Origin: [Lactobacillus] timonensis
Lineage (GTDB): Bacteria > Bacillota > Bacilli > Lactobacillales > Lactobacillaceae
Assembly: GCF_900240275.1 (NCBI RefSeq)
Contig: NZ_LT964761.1
Coordinates: forward strand, 97,243-152,002
DNA: 54,760 bases
Direction: 5' to 3'
In this document: positions 24,629 to 33,762 of the stretch, one piece after another
How the letters are laid out: each line of letters begins with the position of its first letter
Numbering within the stretch: position 1 is the stretch's first letter
The notes under the pieces: generated by a model
What the model was told of the DNA's origin: nothing
Databases searched by the model: none
Seen by the model: the letters and a program-made list of their open reading frames with translations, nothing else
Program-made: the position numbers and the translations under genes

Positions 24629-25933
24629 CTAGTTCTTCAGCATTTCTTTATAAGCATCTTCATACTTTTCAATGTCACCGGCACCCATAAAGATCACCAC
24701 CGCGTTGTGGAAATCAAACAGCTGACCTAGTGACTTCATATCGATATCATGGCTGCCTGGCACCAGGTCTTCCAAGTCCTGCCGGGAAACCTTCCCCGAG
24801 TGCTCACGAATGGAGCCAAAGATTGGTGTGACAAAGACGTCGTCAGCCGTCGATAGGACCTTCCCAAAGTCTTTCAGGTAGGCTGCCAACCGAGAATAGG
24901 TGTGTGGTTGGAAGACAGCAATAATTTCCTTGTCCGGGAATTTTTGCCGCGCAGCATCAAGGGTGGCCTTAATTTCTGACGGATGGTGGGCATAGTCGTC
25001 GATGATCTTCATATCAGCGATATCTGTTTCGCTAAACCGTCGCTTAACCCCGCTGAATTTTGCCAATTCTTCCTTGATGGCACCGAGGTCTTCATGTTCC
25101 ATGTAGGCAACGGCAACCACGGCCAAGCTATTCAACACACTATGTTCGCCGTAAAGGTGGATGGTGAAAGTTCCCAGCTTCTGGTCGCGGAAGTAGGCGT
25201 CATAGGTTGAGCCAGCCGGTGTCCGCTTGATGTTGACGGCGCGGAAGTCATCACGGTCACTAGTCCCATAGTAGTAAATCGGCACATCCAACTTCAATTG
25301 GCGGAGGTTCTCATCATCACCCCAGGCAAAGACCGCCTTCTTCACCTGACTGCCAAATTGTTCAAAGGACTGACGAACATCATTGATATCCTTAAAGTAG
25401 TCCGGATGGTCAAAGTCAATGTTGGTCATAATCGCGTAGTCCGGATGGTAAGCCAAAAAGTGGTCGCGGTACTCGTCTGCTTCAAAAACGAAGAAACGGG
25501 CATCTGGTTCACCATGGCCCACACCATCACCAATTAAGTAGTTCGTTTTGGCAACTTCGTGCAGGGTGTGGGACAGCAAACCGGTCGTACTAGTCTTCCC
25601 GTGGGCGCCAGCAATCCCGATACTGGTGAATTTTTCAACTTGCTGTTCAACCGCTGCGGGATAAGACAAAACGGTCAGCCCCATTTCATGGGCCCGCTTA
25701 ATTTCAGGATGGTCGTCACCAAAGGCGTTACCCTGAACCACGATCATCCCTTCCTTCAGGTTAGCCGGGTCGAAGTTAAAGATCTGAATACCGGCTTTTT
25801 CGAGGGGCCCCTGGGTAAAAGTTTCCTTTTCGATGTCGGACCCACAGACATTGTTGCCTTGGTCGTGCAGCAGGCGGGCTAACGACGCCATTCCAGTACC
25901 CTTAATTCCCACAAAATAATACGTTTTGGCCAT
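24629..25933 (-). CDS. murC: UDP-N-acetylmuramate--L-alanine ligase
   Basis: A 434-residue Mur ligase adding the first amino acid to UDP-MurNAc in peptidoglycan precursor synthesis. It shows [15 protein letters not shown] (UDP-binding), [13 protein letters not shown] (ATP P-loop), FDHPDYF and [12 protein letters not shown]. The start at 25933 has GGAGGAAC upstream; a 27-codon upstream extension was rejected. The length and all ligase motifs are normal. Confidence 0.96.
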   Translation of the reverse strand: MAKTYYFVGIKGTGMASLARLLHDQGNNVCGSDIEKETFTQGPLEKAGIQIFNFDPANLKEGMIVVQGNAFGDDHPEIKRAHEMGLTVLSYPAAVEQQVEKFTSIGIAGAHGKTSTTGLLSHTLHEVAKTNYLIGDGVGHGEPDARFFVFEADEYRDHFLAYHPDYAIMTNIDFDHPDYFKDINDVRQSFEQFGSQVKKAVFAWGDDENLRQLKLDVPIYYYGTSDRDDFRAVNIKRTPAGSTYDAYFRDQKLGTFTIHLYGEHSVLNSLAVVAVAYMEHEDLGAIKEELAKFSGVKRRFSETDIADMKIIDDYAHHPSEIKATLDAARQKFPDKEIIAVFQPHTYSRLAAYLKDFGKVLSTADDVFVTPIFGSIREHSGKVSRQDLEDLVPGSHDIDMKSLGQLFDFHNAVVIFMGAGDIEKYEDAYKEMLKN

Positions 25934-25976
25934 TGTCAAAGTTCCTCCAATATAACAATTTGCTTGATTAAAAAAG

Positions 25977-25992
25977 GGCCATTGAAATGGCC
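25977..25992 (-). terminator. Intrinsic terminator after ytpR
   Basis: GGCCATTTCAATGGCC stem followed by TTTTTT on the minus strand, between ytpR and murC. Confidence 0.75.
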
Positions 25993-26040
25993 GACGGTGG
26001 TCGGTAATTGTCAACGTCCCCCTTGCTTGTTAGTTCATAG

Positions 26041-26685
26041 TTAATCAGCCGCGGTAAACAGGTGGTTACCCCGTTCAAAATCAAAGGCGTCACCCGCTTG
26101 ACCAAAGTCATCCGGGAGAATTACGCATCCCGGCCGGTCAGGAGCATTTTTCAGCTTTAATTCACGGCCTGAGCAAATCATACCATTACTCTTGACACCC
26201 CGCAATTCCCCAGGGAAAATAATTTTTCCATCGGGCATCATCGCACCAACTTTAGCCACGACAACCTTAATGTGGTTAGCAATATTCGGCGAACCACAGA
26301 CAATCTGAAGTTTTTCATCGCCGGTATCAACAGTCGTGATGTGGAGGTGGTCCGAATCAGGGTGATCCTTCATTTCTTCGACGTAGCCAACAACAAACTT
26401 TGGCTTGCCGTCGTATACTATTTCCTTATCAAAACCAGCTTCCTTCACTGCCTGGTTTAAGGTCGCCACCTGGTCGGCTGACAAGTGAACCTGACCATTT
26501 GCTGAACTCAATTCAGGAATCAGCTGTGAGGCATTAATGAAGTTGTAACCAAGTAGTTGCCCCTCTTTGGACACAATCTGGACAACGTTTCCGTTGACCT
26601 TTACCTGTTGATTTTCGCCATCGGCAGCAACGATTACCACAAGGACGTCGCCCATGGCCTTGGCATTATAGCTTGCAATTAGCAT
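26041..26685 (-). CDS. ytpR: YtpR-family tRNA-binding domain protein
   Basis: A 214-residue protein with a C-terminal tRNA-binding (EMAP/OB) domain of about 105 residues (VGYVEEMKDHPDSDHLHITT and GVKSNGMICSGRELKL). It resembles the N-terminal part of PheT but stands alone. The N-terminal ~95 residues are the DUF4479 type seen in YtpR. The function is not established. It is followed by a terminator and preceded by the thioredoxin gene, as ytpP-ytpR in Bacillus. Confidence 0.9.
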   Translation of the reverse strand: MLIASYNAKAMGDVLVVIVAADGENQQVKVNGNVVQIVSKEGQLLGYNFINASQLIPELSSANGQVHLSADQVATLNQAVKEAGFDKEIVYDGKPKFVVGYVEEMKDHPDSDHLHITTVDTGDEKLQIVCGSPNIANHIKVVVAKVGAMMPDGKIIFPGELRGVKSNGMICSGRELKLKNAPDRPGCVILPDDFGQAGDAFDFERGNHLFTAAD

Positions 26686-26736
26686 GGCATTATTTCCTTT
26701 CCATTTAAAGTACCCTTAATAGCATACCATGTTAGA

Positions 26737-27060
26737 TTATTTTGTGAAGTTGGTCAGGAATTTTTCCACTTCTTCCTTCGTTTTGCGATCCTTGTTGACA
26801 AACCGTCCCTGCTCTTTGCCGTCTTTGTAAACAACAAAGCTGGGGATCCCGAAGATATCCAGTTCTCGTGCCAAGTCCATATTTTCGTCACGGTCAATTG
26901 CTAAAAAAGTCATCTGAGAAAAGTCATCCTCAATGGCTGGCATAAACGGCTTAATAAAGCGGCAGTCTGGACACCAGTCAGCGCTAAAGAAGAGGACATA
27001 TTGGCCCTTTGCCATTTCTTGCTCTAATTGCTTCAACGTTGTTTTTCCCACTTTTTCCAT
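26737..27060 (-). CDS. ytpP: Thioredoxin-family protein, YtpP-like
   Basis: A 107-residue thioredoxin fold with active site SADWCPDCRFIKPF (a Cys-Pro-Asp-Cys pair instead of the usual CGPC) and the cis-proline region IFGIPSFVVYKDG. It probably acts in cytoplasmic thiol exchange. The CPDC active site and the pairing with ytpR point to YtpP; the substrate is unknown. Confidence 0.88.
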   Translation of the reverse strand: MEKVGKTTLKQLEQEMAKGQYVLFFSADWCPDCRFIKPFMPAIEDDFSQMTFLAIDRDENMDLARELDIFGIPSFVVYKDGKEQGRFVNKDRKTKEEVEKFLTNFTK

Positions 27061-27210
27061 TTAAGTATTTCTCCCTTCACTTATTATTTGTAAGTTTGAC
27101 CTTATTATACCTGATTTTGCCCGGCTCTGCAGCGGGCACGATGGATTAATTGCCTTTAGTTCGTTATATGATAGAATGATTATATTAACCTACGCGGAAG
27201 AAGGAGCTCA

Positions 27211-27537
27211 ATGAATAATTCTCTGATTTCACCATGGAAAGTTTCGGCTACGCTGGGCTTATCTAGCATCGCCGGTTTCGTTCTTGGCCAGCTGATTGGC
27301 AACCGCAAGCAGTCTGCCAACCGCATCCTCAAGATGATCCGGGACGACTTCAAAAAAGAAGGTCCGGTCATCGGCAGTTGGATTGACTCACAAGCTGAGC
27401 CATACCAGCGTTACGCCGTCAAAGCGGACGTTTACCATGGTGGCGTTACTCGTTTAGAAGACAGCATCCCCGTTAATTACCAGTTTGTCGCGGATGCTCG
27501 TACCGGTTCGCTAATTGAATTAAAACGTGAAAACTAA
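27211..27537 (+). CDS. Small membrane-anchored protein of unknown function
   Basis: A 108-residue protein starting at ATG 27211 behind GAAGGAGC. It has a single N-terminal membrane helix (about 9-30, WKVSATLGLSSIAGFVLGQL) and a soluble region of about 75 residues outside or inside the membrane. The soluble part has a PepSY-like feel (YAVKADVYHGGVTR, ADARTGSLIELKRE), but I do not claim the domain. It stands alone on the plus strand, divergent from ytpP and convergent with the UvrA-like gene. Confidence 0.75.
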   Translation: MNNSLISPWKVSATLGLSSIAGFVLGQLIGNRKQSANRILKMIRDDFKKEGPVIGSWIDSQAEPYQRYAVKADVYHGGVTRLEDSIPVNYQFVADARTGSLIELKREN

Positions 27538-27550
27538 GCATAACAAATAA

Positions 27551-27585
27551 AGCCGCGAGGAATCGTTCTGATTCCCCGAGACTTT
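27551..27585. terminator. Bidirectional terminator between convergent genes
   Basis: GCCGCGAGGAATC pairs imperfectly with GATTCCCCGAGACT, followed by TTTTTATTT on the plus strand, between the small membrane gene and the UvrA-like gene. Confidence 0.7.
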
Positions 27586-27589
27586 TTAT

Positions 27590-30103
27590 TTACTTAAAAC
27601 GCGACCAGTACTCTGCCAGGTAGCGAGTAGTTAAGCTCGCCGGCTGTTTAATCAGCTCATGTGGTTGACCACTGGCAACGACTTGGCCACCAGCACTGCC
27701 GCCACGCGGTCCCATATCAAGCATGTAGTCCGCATTGACTACCAGATTTAAATCGTGAGTAATCGTCACAATCGTTGCCCCACGGTCTAGTAGCCGTTGC
27801 ATTACCTTCAACAACGTCTTGACATCTAATGGATGCAGCCCAATTGTCGGTTCATCAAAGACAAAAAGTGTCGTCTTTTGTTGGTGATGGAGGTGCTTGA
27901 CCAATTTCAGCCGCTGGGCCTCACCACCTGAAAGACTCGGGGTACTTTCCCCGAGGTGGAGGTATGACAGACCAACTTCATCAAGCAATGATAATTCCCG
28001 TTCAATTTTGGGTACTTCAGCAAAAACCGGCAGCGCCTGGGCAACGTCTAACTTTAAGAGGTCAACAATCGAGTAACCATGCCACTTAACCTCTTGCACT
28101 GCCCCATTATAACGGTCACCGTGACAAAGCGGACACACCTGCTGCATATCAGGTAAAAACTGAATATCGAGGGTCACGACACCGCTACCGCCGCAATTAG
28201 GGCAAGCCCCTTGTTTGTTATTATAGGAGAAATACGAAGCGGTGTAGTGTTTCTTTTTGGCCAACGGCTGGCTCGCAAATAACTTTCGTAAATTATTCAT
28301 GATGCTGGTATAGGTAGCAACAGTTGAACGCATCGTCTTCCCGATTGGTGCCGCGTCGACACTGACCACCTTCTTGAGCGGACAAGTAAGCTTTTTAACT
28401 TGGGTGGGTAGTCGCTGGTCCGTAGCTTGCGCCTGAATGGCCGGAATCAGACTATCAAGGATCAGGCTAGTCTTCCCTGCACCAGAAAACCCGGTTACTG
28501 CAGAGAGCGCATGCAATGGCAACTGGGCCTTAACATCATCAATGTTGTTATATCCCGTCACCTCAAACTGAATGCCACAATCAGAAATTTCTTTCGGCTT
28601 GCGCGCCATTAGTTGAGCAGTCCCCTTTAAGTAGGGGCCAATTTTCGAACCATGATCAGTGGCCAACTGCGCCGGAATTCCCTGGTTGATGACCTGTCCA
28701 CCCTTTTCTCCGGAGCCGGGCCCAATTTCAATAATCCAGTCGGCCGCTTTAATAATGTCGACGTTGTGGTCAACGACGACCAGTGAATTACCCTGGGCAA
28801 CCAGTTGACGGAAAACATGGAGCAGGCCGCTAACGTTGTCCGGATGTAAGCCGATTGACGGTTCATCGAGAACGTAGAGGATTCCCGTTGTCTGCGTCCG
28901 CAATGTCCGCGCTAGTTGAATCCGTTGTAACTCCCCAGTAGACAAAGTATTCCCGTTTCGGGAAAGTGTCAGGTAGTCGAGTCCCAGCTCCAAAAGCGGC
29001 TGCAAATTATCCTCAAACTCGGCAAAAAGAGAAGAAGCCATCTTGTTCATATCCGAAGCAATCTCTGCCGAAACCCTCTTTTTCCATGATTCCAGCTCTC
29101 CCAGAGTCAGGTCGCTGACCTGGGCAATATTCAATCCGCCAGCTAACTGGGTCAGAAGTTCCGGCTTTAAACGTGTCCCATGACAGGTTGGGCAAGTTGA
29201 GTAGTGAAAGAAGGATGCAATTCGTTCCTGAGCCCGGGCGCTCTTACTAGTCCGTGCCGATTCATAAACGGCTTCCTTCGCATTCTCATACAGGGCATTA
29301 AAGTCATGGAAAACCCGTCCCGTACCTGAACGAAAATCCATCCAGTACTTCTTTTTGGGCCCATTAATGATAAATTCTTTTTCCTTCGCCGTTAGATCCT
29401 TATAGGGCACATCGATCCGCACCCCGGCCTGCTGGGCAACGCTGGGCATGAAATTTCGGCCTGGCAGGTGCCAAGAAGCAACTGCACCTTGTTCCAGAGT
29501 CAGGTTGGGGTCGCCAATCAATTTAGACTCGTCTAATTGCCGCACTTTACCTGTTCCGTGACAAGTAGGACAAGCTCCGTCAGAGTTAAAGGCAAAGTCT
29601 TCCGCACTGAAGGCCGGAAAATGAACCCCGCATACTGGGCAGGTTAACTGCCCCATTTGGGCGCCATTATCACTCATTGCCATTGCAATTTTTAAGCTGG
29701 GCTTTAAACGGTGACCGTTTGGACAAACGGGGCTCCCCAGTCGCGAAAAAATGAGGCGGATCACGTTAAAGACCTCGCTCATTGTCCCAACGGTTGCCCT
29801 CTCCGACGGAATCGACGGCCGTTGCTTGAGAGCCAGCGCAGACGGAATATGCTTAACACTTTTGACGTCAGCCTGGCTGCCCAGCTTAATGCGCCGCCGG
29901 GTATATGTTGACAAGGCCTCCAAGTAGCGACGCGAGCCTTCTTCGTATAAAATCCCCATCGCCAGCGAACTTTTGCCTGAACCAGACAAACCCGAAATCG
30001 CCACAAACTGGTGAAGCGGAATATCAACGTCAACGTTTTTTAAGTTATGGACTTTTGCTCCCCGAACCTCAATTCGGGACGGCAAAGATGAATGCTTCTC
30101 CAT
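27590..30103 (-). CDS. UvrA-like excinuclease ABC subunit A paralogue
   Basis: An 837-residue protein with two UvrA-type ABC cassettes. The first has Walker A GLSGSGKSSLAMG, signature LSTGELQRIQLAR and LYVLDEPSIGLHP. The second has GFSGAGKTSLILDS, LSGGEAQRLKLVK and FVFDEPTIGLHP. CxxC zinc modules are present in both halves (CPVCG, CPTCHGTG, CPNCGGSG, CPLCHGD). It is about 100 residues shorter than housekeeping UvrA and not next to uvrB, so it belongs to the UvrA2/DrrC-like group linked to DNA damage or DNA-binding drug tolerance. The exact role is unknown. Confidence 0.88.
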   Translation of the reverse strand: MEKHSSLPSRIEVRGAKVHNLKNVDVDIPLHQFVAISGLSGSGKSSLAMGILYEEGSRRYLEALSTYTRRRIKLGSQADVKSVKHIPSALALKQRPSIPSERATVGTMSEVFNVIRLIFSRLGSPVCPNGHRLKPSLKIAMAMSDNGAQMGQLTCPVCGVHFPAFSAEDFAFNSDGACPTCHGTGKVRQLDESKLIGDPNLTLEQGAVASWHLPGRNFMPSVAQQAGVRIDVPYKDLTAKEKEFIINGPKKKYWMDFRSGTGRVFHDFNALYENAKEAVYESARTSKSARAQERIASFFHYSTCPTCHGTRLKPELLTQLAGGLNIAQVSDLTLGELESWKKRVSAEIASDMNKMASSLFAEFEDNLQPLLELGLDYLTLSRNGNTLSTGELQRIQLARTLRTQTTGILYVLDEPSIGLHPDNVSGLLHVFRQLVAQGNSLVVVDHNVDIIKAADWIIEIGPGSGEKGGQVINQGIPAQLATDHGSKIGPYLKGTAQLMARKPKEISDCGIQFEVTGYNNIDDVKAQLPLHALSAVTGFSGAGKTSLILDSLIPAIQAQATDQRLPTQVKKLTCPLKKVVSVDAAPIGKTMRSTVATYTSIMNNLRKLFASQPLAKKKHYTASYFSYNNKQGACPNCGGSGVVTLDIQFLPDMQQVCPLCHGDRYNGAVQEVKWHGYSIVDLLKLDVAQALPVFAEVPKIERELSLLDEVGLSYLHLGESTPSLSGGEAQRLKLVKHLHHQQKTTLFVFDEPTIGLHPLDVKTLLKVMQRLLDRGATIVTITHDLNLVVNADYMLDMGPRGGSAGGQVVASGQPHELIKQPASLTTRYLAEYWSRFK

Positions 30104-30126
30104 TAATAATTTCCCCCATATTAAAA

Positions 30127-30146
30127 AATCGCGGTTAACCGCGATT
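30127..30146 (-). terminator. Intrinsic terminator after trmB
   Basis: A perfect palindrome AATCGCGGTTAACCGCGATT followed by TTTTTAA on the minus strand, 4 bp beyond the trmB stop. Confidence 0.85.
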
Positions 30147-30150
30147 AGTT

Positions 30151-30795
30151 TTAACCGGCAAAATGAGCCGTTAACTTATAGATAGGCTGTCCCTTCGCCG
30201 CAAACCGCTGTTCATACTCGGTTTCGACATTGTGCTCGTTTTCTTCGCTATTATGCAAGTCCAGCCACACACCATCGAACTTCATCCCAAAATTATTGAG
30301 CGACTGCAGGGAATACTCGAAAAAACCCATGTTATCGGTTTTTAATTCAATTGTCCCTGACGAGCGAAGAATTTGCTGGTATTCACGCAGAAATGACTGG
30401 TAAGTTAACCGCCGCTTGGTGTGCCGCTTTTTTGGCCAGGGATCAGAAAAGTTGAGGTATAATTCATCAACTTCCCCTGGCGCAAAAAATTCTAACAGGT
30501 CTGCCCCATCAGCATTAATCAGCTGCAGGTTGGGTAGTTCTTCAGGCAAAGCCTTCTTCAGGGCGATGGCTGCCACCGTCGTCTGAATTTCCATTCCAAT
30601 AAAGTTGATCTCCGGATGCGCCTTGGCCATACCAATGACGAATTGGCCCTTGCCCATCCCTAATTCCAGCCGCAATGGCTGTTTTTTAGCAAACCGTTCT
30701 TGCCAGTGGCCGGCGTATTGTGCCGGATCACTAACCATCATCTCCGGGTGCTCAGCAATCAACGGTGCTGCCCACTTCTTGTGTTTTACTCTCAT
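30151..30795 (-). CDS. trmB: tRNA (guanine-N7)-methyltransferase
   Basis: A 214-residue SAM enzyme that makes m7G46 in tRNA. It shows [19 protein letters not shown] (SAM motif) and [17 protein letters not shown], the diagnostic TrmB signature. The start at ATG 30795 has GGAGAG upstream. It follows ecsB in the same direction with a 12-bp gap, so it is probably in the ecsAB operon. Confidence 0.95.
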   Translation of the reverse strand: MRVKHKKWAAPLIAEHPEMMVSDPAQYAGHWQERFAKKQPLRLELGMGKGQFVIGMAKAHPEINFIGMEIQTTVAAIALKKALPEELPNLQLINADGADLLEFFAPGEVDELYLNFSDPWPKKRHTKRRLTYQSFLREYQQILRSSGTIELKTDNMGFFEYSLQSLNNFGMKFDGVWLDLHNSEENEHNVETEYEQRFAAKGQPIYKLTAHFAG

Positions 30796-30807
30796 TTATT
30801 CTCTCCA

Positions 30808-32022
30808 TTATCGTTTCGTAGATTTATTCCAACGGCGTGGCATTAACCTTACCAAAAATTCGGCCAAAAACAATCCCGTTACCAAGTTAATAACTGCCCA
30901 CTGCCATAACAACGTATTGCCCAAACTGGCAAGCGCAATTAAGCAAGTGGCTAATACTAATACTCGGCGGCACAGGGACTGAAAGTCAGTCACCTTCACC
31001 TTCCTGCCTACTGGCAGCAAATGGACCATCGCCTTATTGTCAAAGTGGTGATAAAACGGCGTCAGTTCACCCGCTAACAGGTAGACAAACAATAAAGATA
31101 ACACACATTTCAGCCAGCCCAGCGGGATAAAGAAAACTACCACCATTGCTACCGCCGTCAACCGCATGACCAGTCCGCTCATTTCCGCATCCCGGAAAAA
31201 GCCGCGAACAAAGAGGTAAGACCACGGGTGACCAGTAATCGTCCATTTTTTTATTAATCGATCCGCCCACCGTCGCCGGACAACCCGTCCCGCAACACTA
31301 GGGACGTCCGTAAATAGGTTAAAAAACCGGTACAACTGCTCCATGCGGCGATTTTCCGCCCCAATTGCCCTGGCCCAATTCAACGAATAAGCTGTTTTAT
31401 TAGCCGCCCAGCCGTTTAGGCATAAAAAGATCACTGATAGGATCAATCCCCAGAAGGGATGGTAAACCCAGCTAGCAGACACAATCAAAAACGTTTCCAC
31501 CCACTGGTTGACAACCCAGTGACGCCAGCCCTGCTGTAAGCGGGAACTAAAATTGAACTGGTCTTTTGCCAGGACAAACCAGTTAGCCTCTGCCAGCAGC
31601 ATGGCTGCCGATGCAACCAGCCACTGAGGGCCATGCCACTGCAGGGTAATAGTGGCCATTGGCAGTGCTACCACAATTCCAGCAACCATAATGAGCTCGC
31701 CACAAAGCAAACTCATCCACCAACCACCGCGAAGATATTCTTCCATCTGGCCACTTTTTGGCAGGAGAAAAATGCGGTCGGCAGGTTTTAACAAGGTCGC
31801 AAAACGACCTATTTGTGCCACCAAGGTAAACCAAATTGCCAGTGCCGGTGGCGCCCACCATTCTCCTCCTGTGAGGTGTGGCAACCAGCCAGCATAAGAG
31901 TATGCCAGCGCCCCTAAAAGGAAGAAGAGAGCGATCACAAAGTGGTCGTTGAACACCAACCGCCAGTACTTGAGCAGGCTGACAAAGTGCCCCTCTCGCC
32001 GGTCACGATAAAGTTCATTCAT
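30808..32022 (-). CDS. ecsB: ABC transporter permease EcsB
   Basis: About 404 residues with several hydrophobic spans, matching the EcsB membrane subunit that works with EcsA. Deleting ecs in Bacillus affects secretion, competence and regulated proteolysis. The start at 32022 is 9 nt after GGGAG; an earlier ATG (32031) overlaps the ribosome site. It overlaps ecsA by 8 bp, indicating coupling. Confidence 0.88.
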   Translation of the reverse strand: MNELYRDRREGHFVSLLKYWRLVFNDHFVIALFFLLGALAYSYAGWLPHLTGGEWWAPPALAIWFTLVAQIGRFATLLKPADRIFLLPKSGQMEEYLRGGWWMSLLCGELIMVAGIVVALPMATITLQWHGPQWLVASAAMLLAEANWFVLAKDQFNFSSRLQQGWRHWVVNQWVETFLIVSASWVYHPFWGLILSVIFLCLNGWAANKTAYSLNWARAIGAENRRMEQLYRFFNLFTDVPSVAGRVVRRRWADRLIKKWTITGHPWSYLFVRGFFRDAEMSGLVMRLTAVAMVVVFFIPLGWLKCVLSLLFVYLLAGELTPFYHHFDNKAMVHLLPVGRKVKVTDFQSLCRRVLVLATCLIALASLGNTLLWQWAVINLVTGLFLAEFLVRLMPRRWNKSTKR

Positions 32023-32752
32023 GGCCACCATCTCCCGTCATCTGCAGGTATAATTGGTCCAGGCTCGCGCTTGGCTGGCCAGCTACTTGGCGCAATTCGT
32101 CCAGCGTCCCGTGGGCCCTGACTTGACCACTGGCCAGGAGGACAAAACGATCACAATAACGTTCCGCAGTGTCCAGAACGTGCGTTGACATCAAAACAGC
32201 GGTCCCCTTCTTTTTGACCTCCTCAATTAACTGAAGAAGGTCATGGACGGCTAACGGGTCCAGGCCATAAAACGGCTCATCGACGATTAATAACTTCACG
32301 TCGGGCAAAAAAGCACAACAGATCATTACCTTCTGCTTCATCCCCTTCGAAAATTCGGCAGGAAACCAATTCAGCTTATTATCCAAGCGGAACATTTTTA
32401 ATAAGCGGTGTGCTTTAGGCCACGTTTGCTCAGGATCCAGGTCGTAGGCGAGCATTGTCATTTCCAAGTGCTCCTTGAGAGTGAGCTCGTCATACAAAAT
32501 TGGCGCTTCCGGCACGTACGCCAATTTTTTCTTATACTGGTCTTCGTTTTTAGTAATCGTCAGTCCGTCTAATGAAATCTCACCGGAAAAAGGACGCAAG
32601 AGACCAATAATGTGGTTAATAGTTGTCGATTTACCGGCACCGTTTAAGCCAATCAACCCCACCAGTTGGCCTGGCTGAACAGTTAAACTAACGTCTTTGA
32701 GCACCGGTAGATGACCATAGCCACCCACTAAGTTTTTTACTTGTAAAGTCAT
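32015..32752 (-). CDS. ecsA: ABC transporter ATP-binding protein EcsA
   Basis: A 245-residue ABC ATPase with Walker A GLNGAGKSTTINHI, signature FSKGMKQKVMI, Walker B LLIVDEPFYGLDP and the switch histidine region MSTHVLD. It pairs with EcsB downstream. It is divergent from hit, with a ~120-bp promoter region between them, exactly the hit-ecsAB arrangement of Bacillus and lactobacilli. Confidence 0.92.
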   Translation of the reverse strand: MTLQVKNLVGGYGHLPVLKDVSLTVQPGQLVGLIGLNGAGKSTTINHIIGLLRPFSGEISLDGLTITKNEDQYKKKLAYVPEAPILYDELTLKEHLEMTMLAYDLDPEQTWPKAHRLLKMFRLDNKLNWFPAEFSKGMKQKVMICCAFLPDVKLLIVDEPFYGLDPLAVHDLLQLIEEVKKKGTAVLMSTHVLDTAERYCDRFVLLASGQVRAHGTLDELRQVAGQPSASLDQLYLQMTGDGGHE

Positions 32753-32836
32753 GAGATTACCCTTTCTTGACGTTCCTATCGGCTCAAATTATATCACACT
32801 ACTGACAAGCACCGTGCATAACAGCGGTCAATCAAG

Positions 32837-32842
32837 TATACT
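32837..32842 (+). promoter_or_regulatory. -10 box of the hit operon
   Basis: TATACT lies about 30 bp upstream of the hit ATG. The -35 region (around 32814-32819, GTGCAT) is weak. Divergent ecsA transcription presumably starts in the same gap. Confidence 0.45.
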
Positions 32843-32873
32843 AAGGTTAACTATTAATAAGGAGTTGATTGTC

Positions 32874-33314
32874 ATGACAGAGGAAGAAAAGAATTGTATC
32901 TTCTGTAAGATTGTTCGCGGTGAAATCCCGAGCTACACGGTTTACGAAGATGATGTTGTTAAAGCCTTCTTAGATATCTCGCAAAACACCCCTGGTCACA
33001 CCCTCGTGGTCCCAAAAAAGCACGTCAAGGACATTTTCGCATACGATGACGACTTGGCAGCCGCCGTTTTCAGCCGGTTACCAAAGATTGCCCGGGCGAT
33101 CAAGAAATCTGACCCTCGAATTGTGGGGATGAACATCCTCAATAACAACGGCAAAGTTGCCTACCAGTCTGTCTTCCACTCCCACATTCACTTAGTTCCG
33201 CGCTATTCTGCTGCCGACCAGTTCTCTATTCACTTTACTGACAACTCCGCTAACTACGACGAAGCCAAATACAAGCAGGTTCAACAAGCGATTGTTGAAC
33301 ACCTGGAGGACTAA
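32874..33314 (+). CDS. hit: HIT-family protein
   Basis: A 146-residue histidine-triad nucleotide-binding hydrolase. The catalytic HSHIHLVPR motif is near residue 100, and the N-terminal CIFCKIVRGEIP carries a zinc-site cysteine pair. Members hydrolyse AMP-amidate or dinucleoside polyphosphates. The ATG at 32874 follows AAGGAGTTG; the open frame upstream of it is the promoter region. It overlaps no gene but ends one base before the next ATG. Confidence 0.95.
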   Translation: MTEEEKNCIFCKIVRGEIPSYTVYEDDVVKAFLDISQNTPGHTLVVPKKHVKDIFAYDDDLAAAVFSRLPKIARAIKKSDPRIVGMNILNNNGKVAYQSVFHSHIHLVPRYSAADQFSIHFTDNSANYDEAKYKQVQQAIVEHLED

Positions 33315-33650
33315 ATGCGTCTGTCAATTAATGGCTCACCCAACTTATTTGCAATTGCGGCCCGGTGCAAAAATGAAGCTGTTGTCACTGCTGAGCAAGT
33401 AAAATCTAAAGTTACCAAAAAAGTAGCGGCGGCCAAACAAAGCCGCCAGGAATTTCAAGCAGCAATCACTGCCCTCCAACGTTCTAGCAAAGAACTCGGC
33501 CGGTCAATCACAATATTGCAAAAAGCGTTGGTCGAGGTCCAACCAACGCTGATTCGTCTCCAACGTCAGCTAAATCATTGGCAACGTACCAACGAGGAAC
33601 CACTGGCGCGAGTCCATGATATCCTGCAAAAGTACCAGCCAAAACACTAA
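33315..33650 (+). CDS. Hypothetical helical protein co-transcribed with hit
   Basis: A 111-residue protein whose ATG directly follows the hit TAA. Its ribosome site (CTGGAGGAC) lies inside the hit 3' end, so it is translationally coupled. From about residue 25 it is a charged, Gln/Lys-rich coiled coil with few turn residues. No signal peptide or membrane span is visible. I do not recognise a family; a similar small gene often sits after hit in lactobacilli. Confidence 0.75.
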   Translation: MRLSINGSPNLFAIAARCKNEAVVTAEQVKSKVTKKVAAAKQSRQEFQAAITALQRSSKELGRSITILQKALVEVQPTLIRLQRQLNHWQRTNEEPLARVHDILQKYQPKH

Positions 33651-33656
33651 CGGTTC

Positions 33657-33694
33657 ATCAGCACTAGGGGTTCCCCCCTGGTGCTGATTTTTTA
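33657..33694 (+). terminator. Intrinsic terminator of the hit operon
   Basis: Arms 33657-33670 and 33675-33688 (ATCAGCAC..AGGGG) form a 14-bp stem with wobble and a 4-nt loop, followed by TTTTTTATT. Confidence 0.9.
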
Positions 33695-33716
33695 TTATCC
33701 TGCGGACTTAATTACT

Positions 33717-33730
33717 AAAAACTCCTCCAG
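33717..33730 (-). terminator. Distal half of the prsA terminator, separated by IS insertion
   Basis: AAAAACTCCTCCA here is complementary to TGGAGGAGTTTT at 35212-35223. With the IS3 element and one CAG copy removed, the two arms form a 12-bp stem and a ~16-nt loop, with a U run on the minus strand: a standard terminator after prsA (stop at 35233). The element sits in its loop. Confidence 0.85.
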
Positions 33731-33762
33731 TGAAGTGAACCCTGTAAGTTGGACACTTTAAT

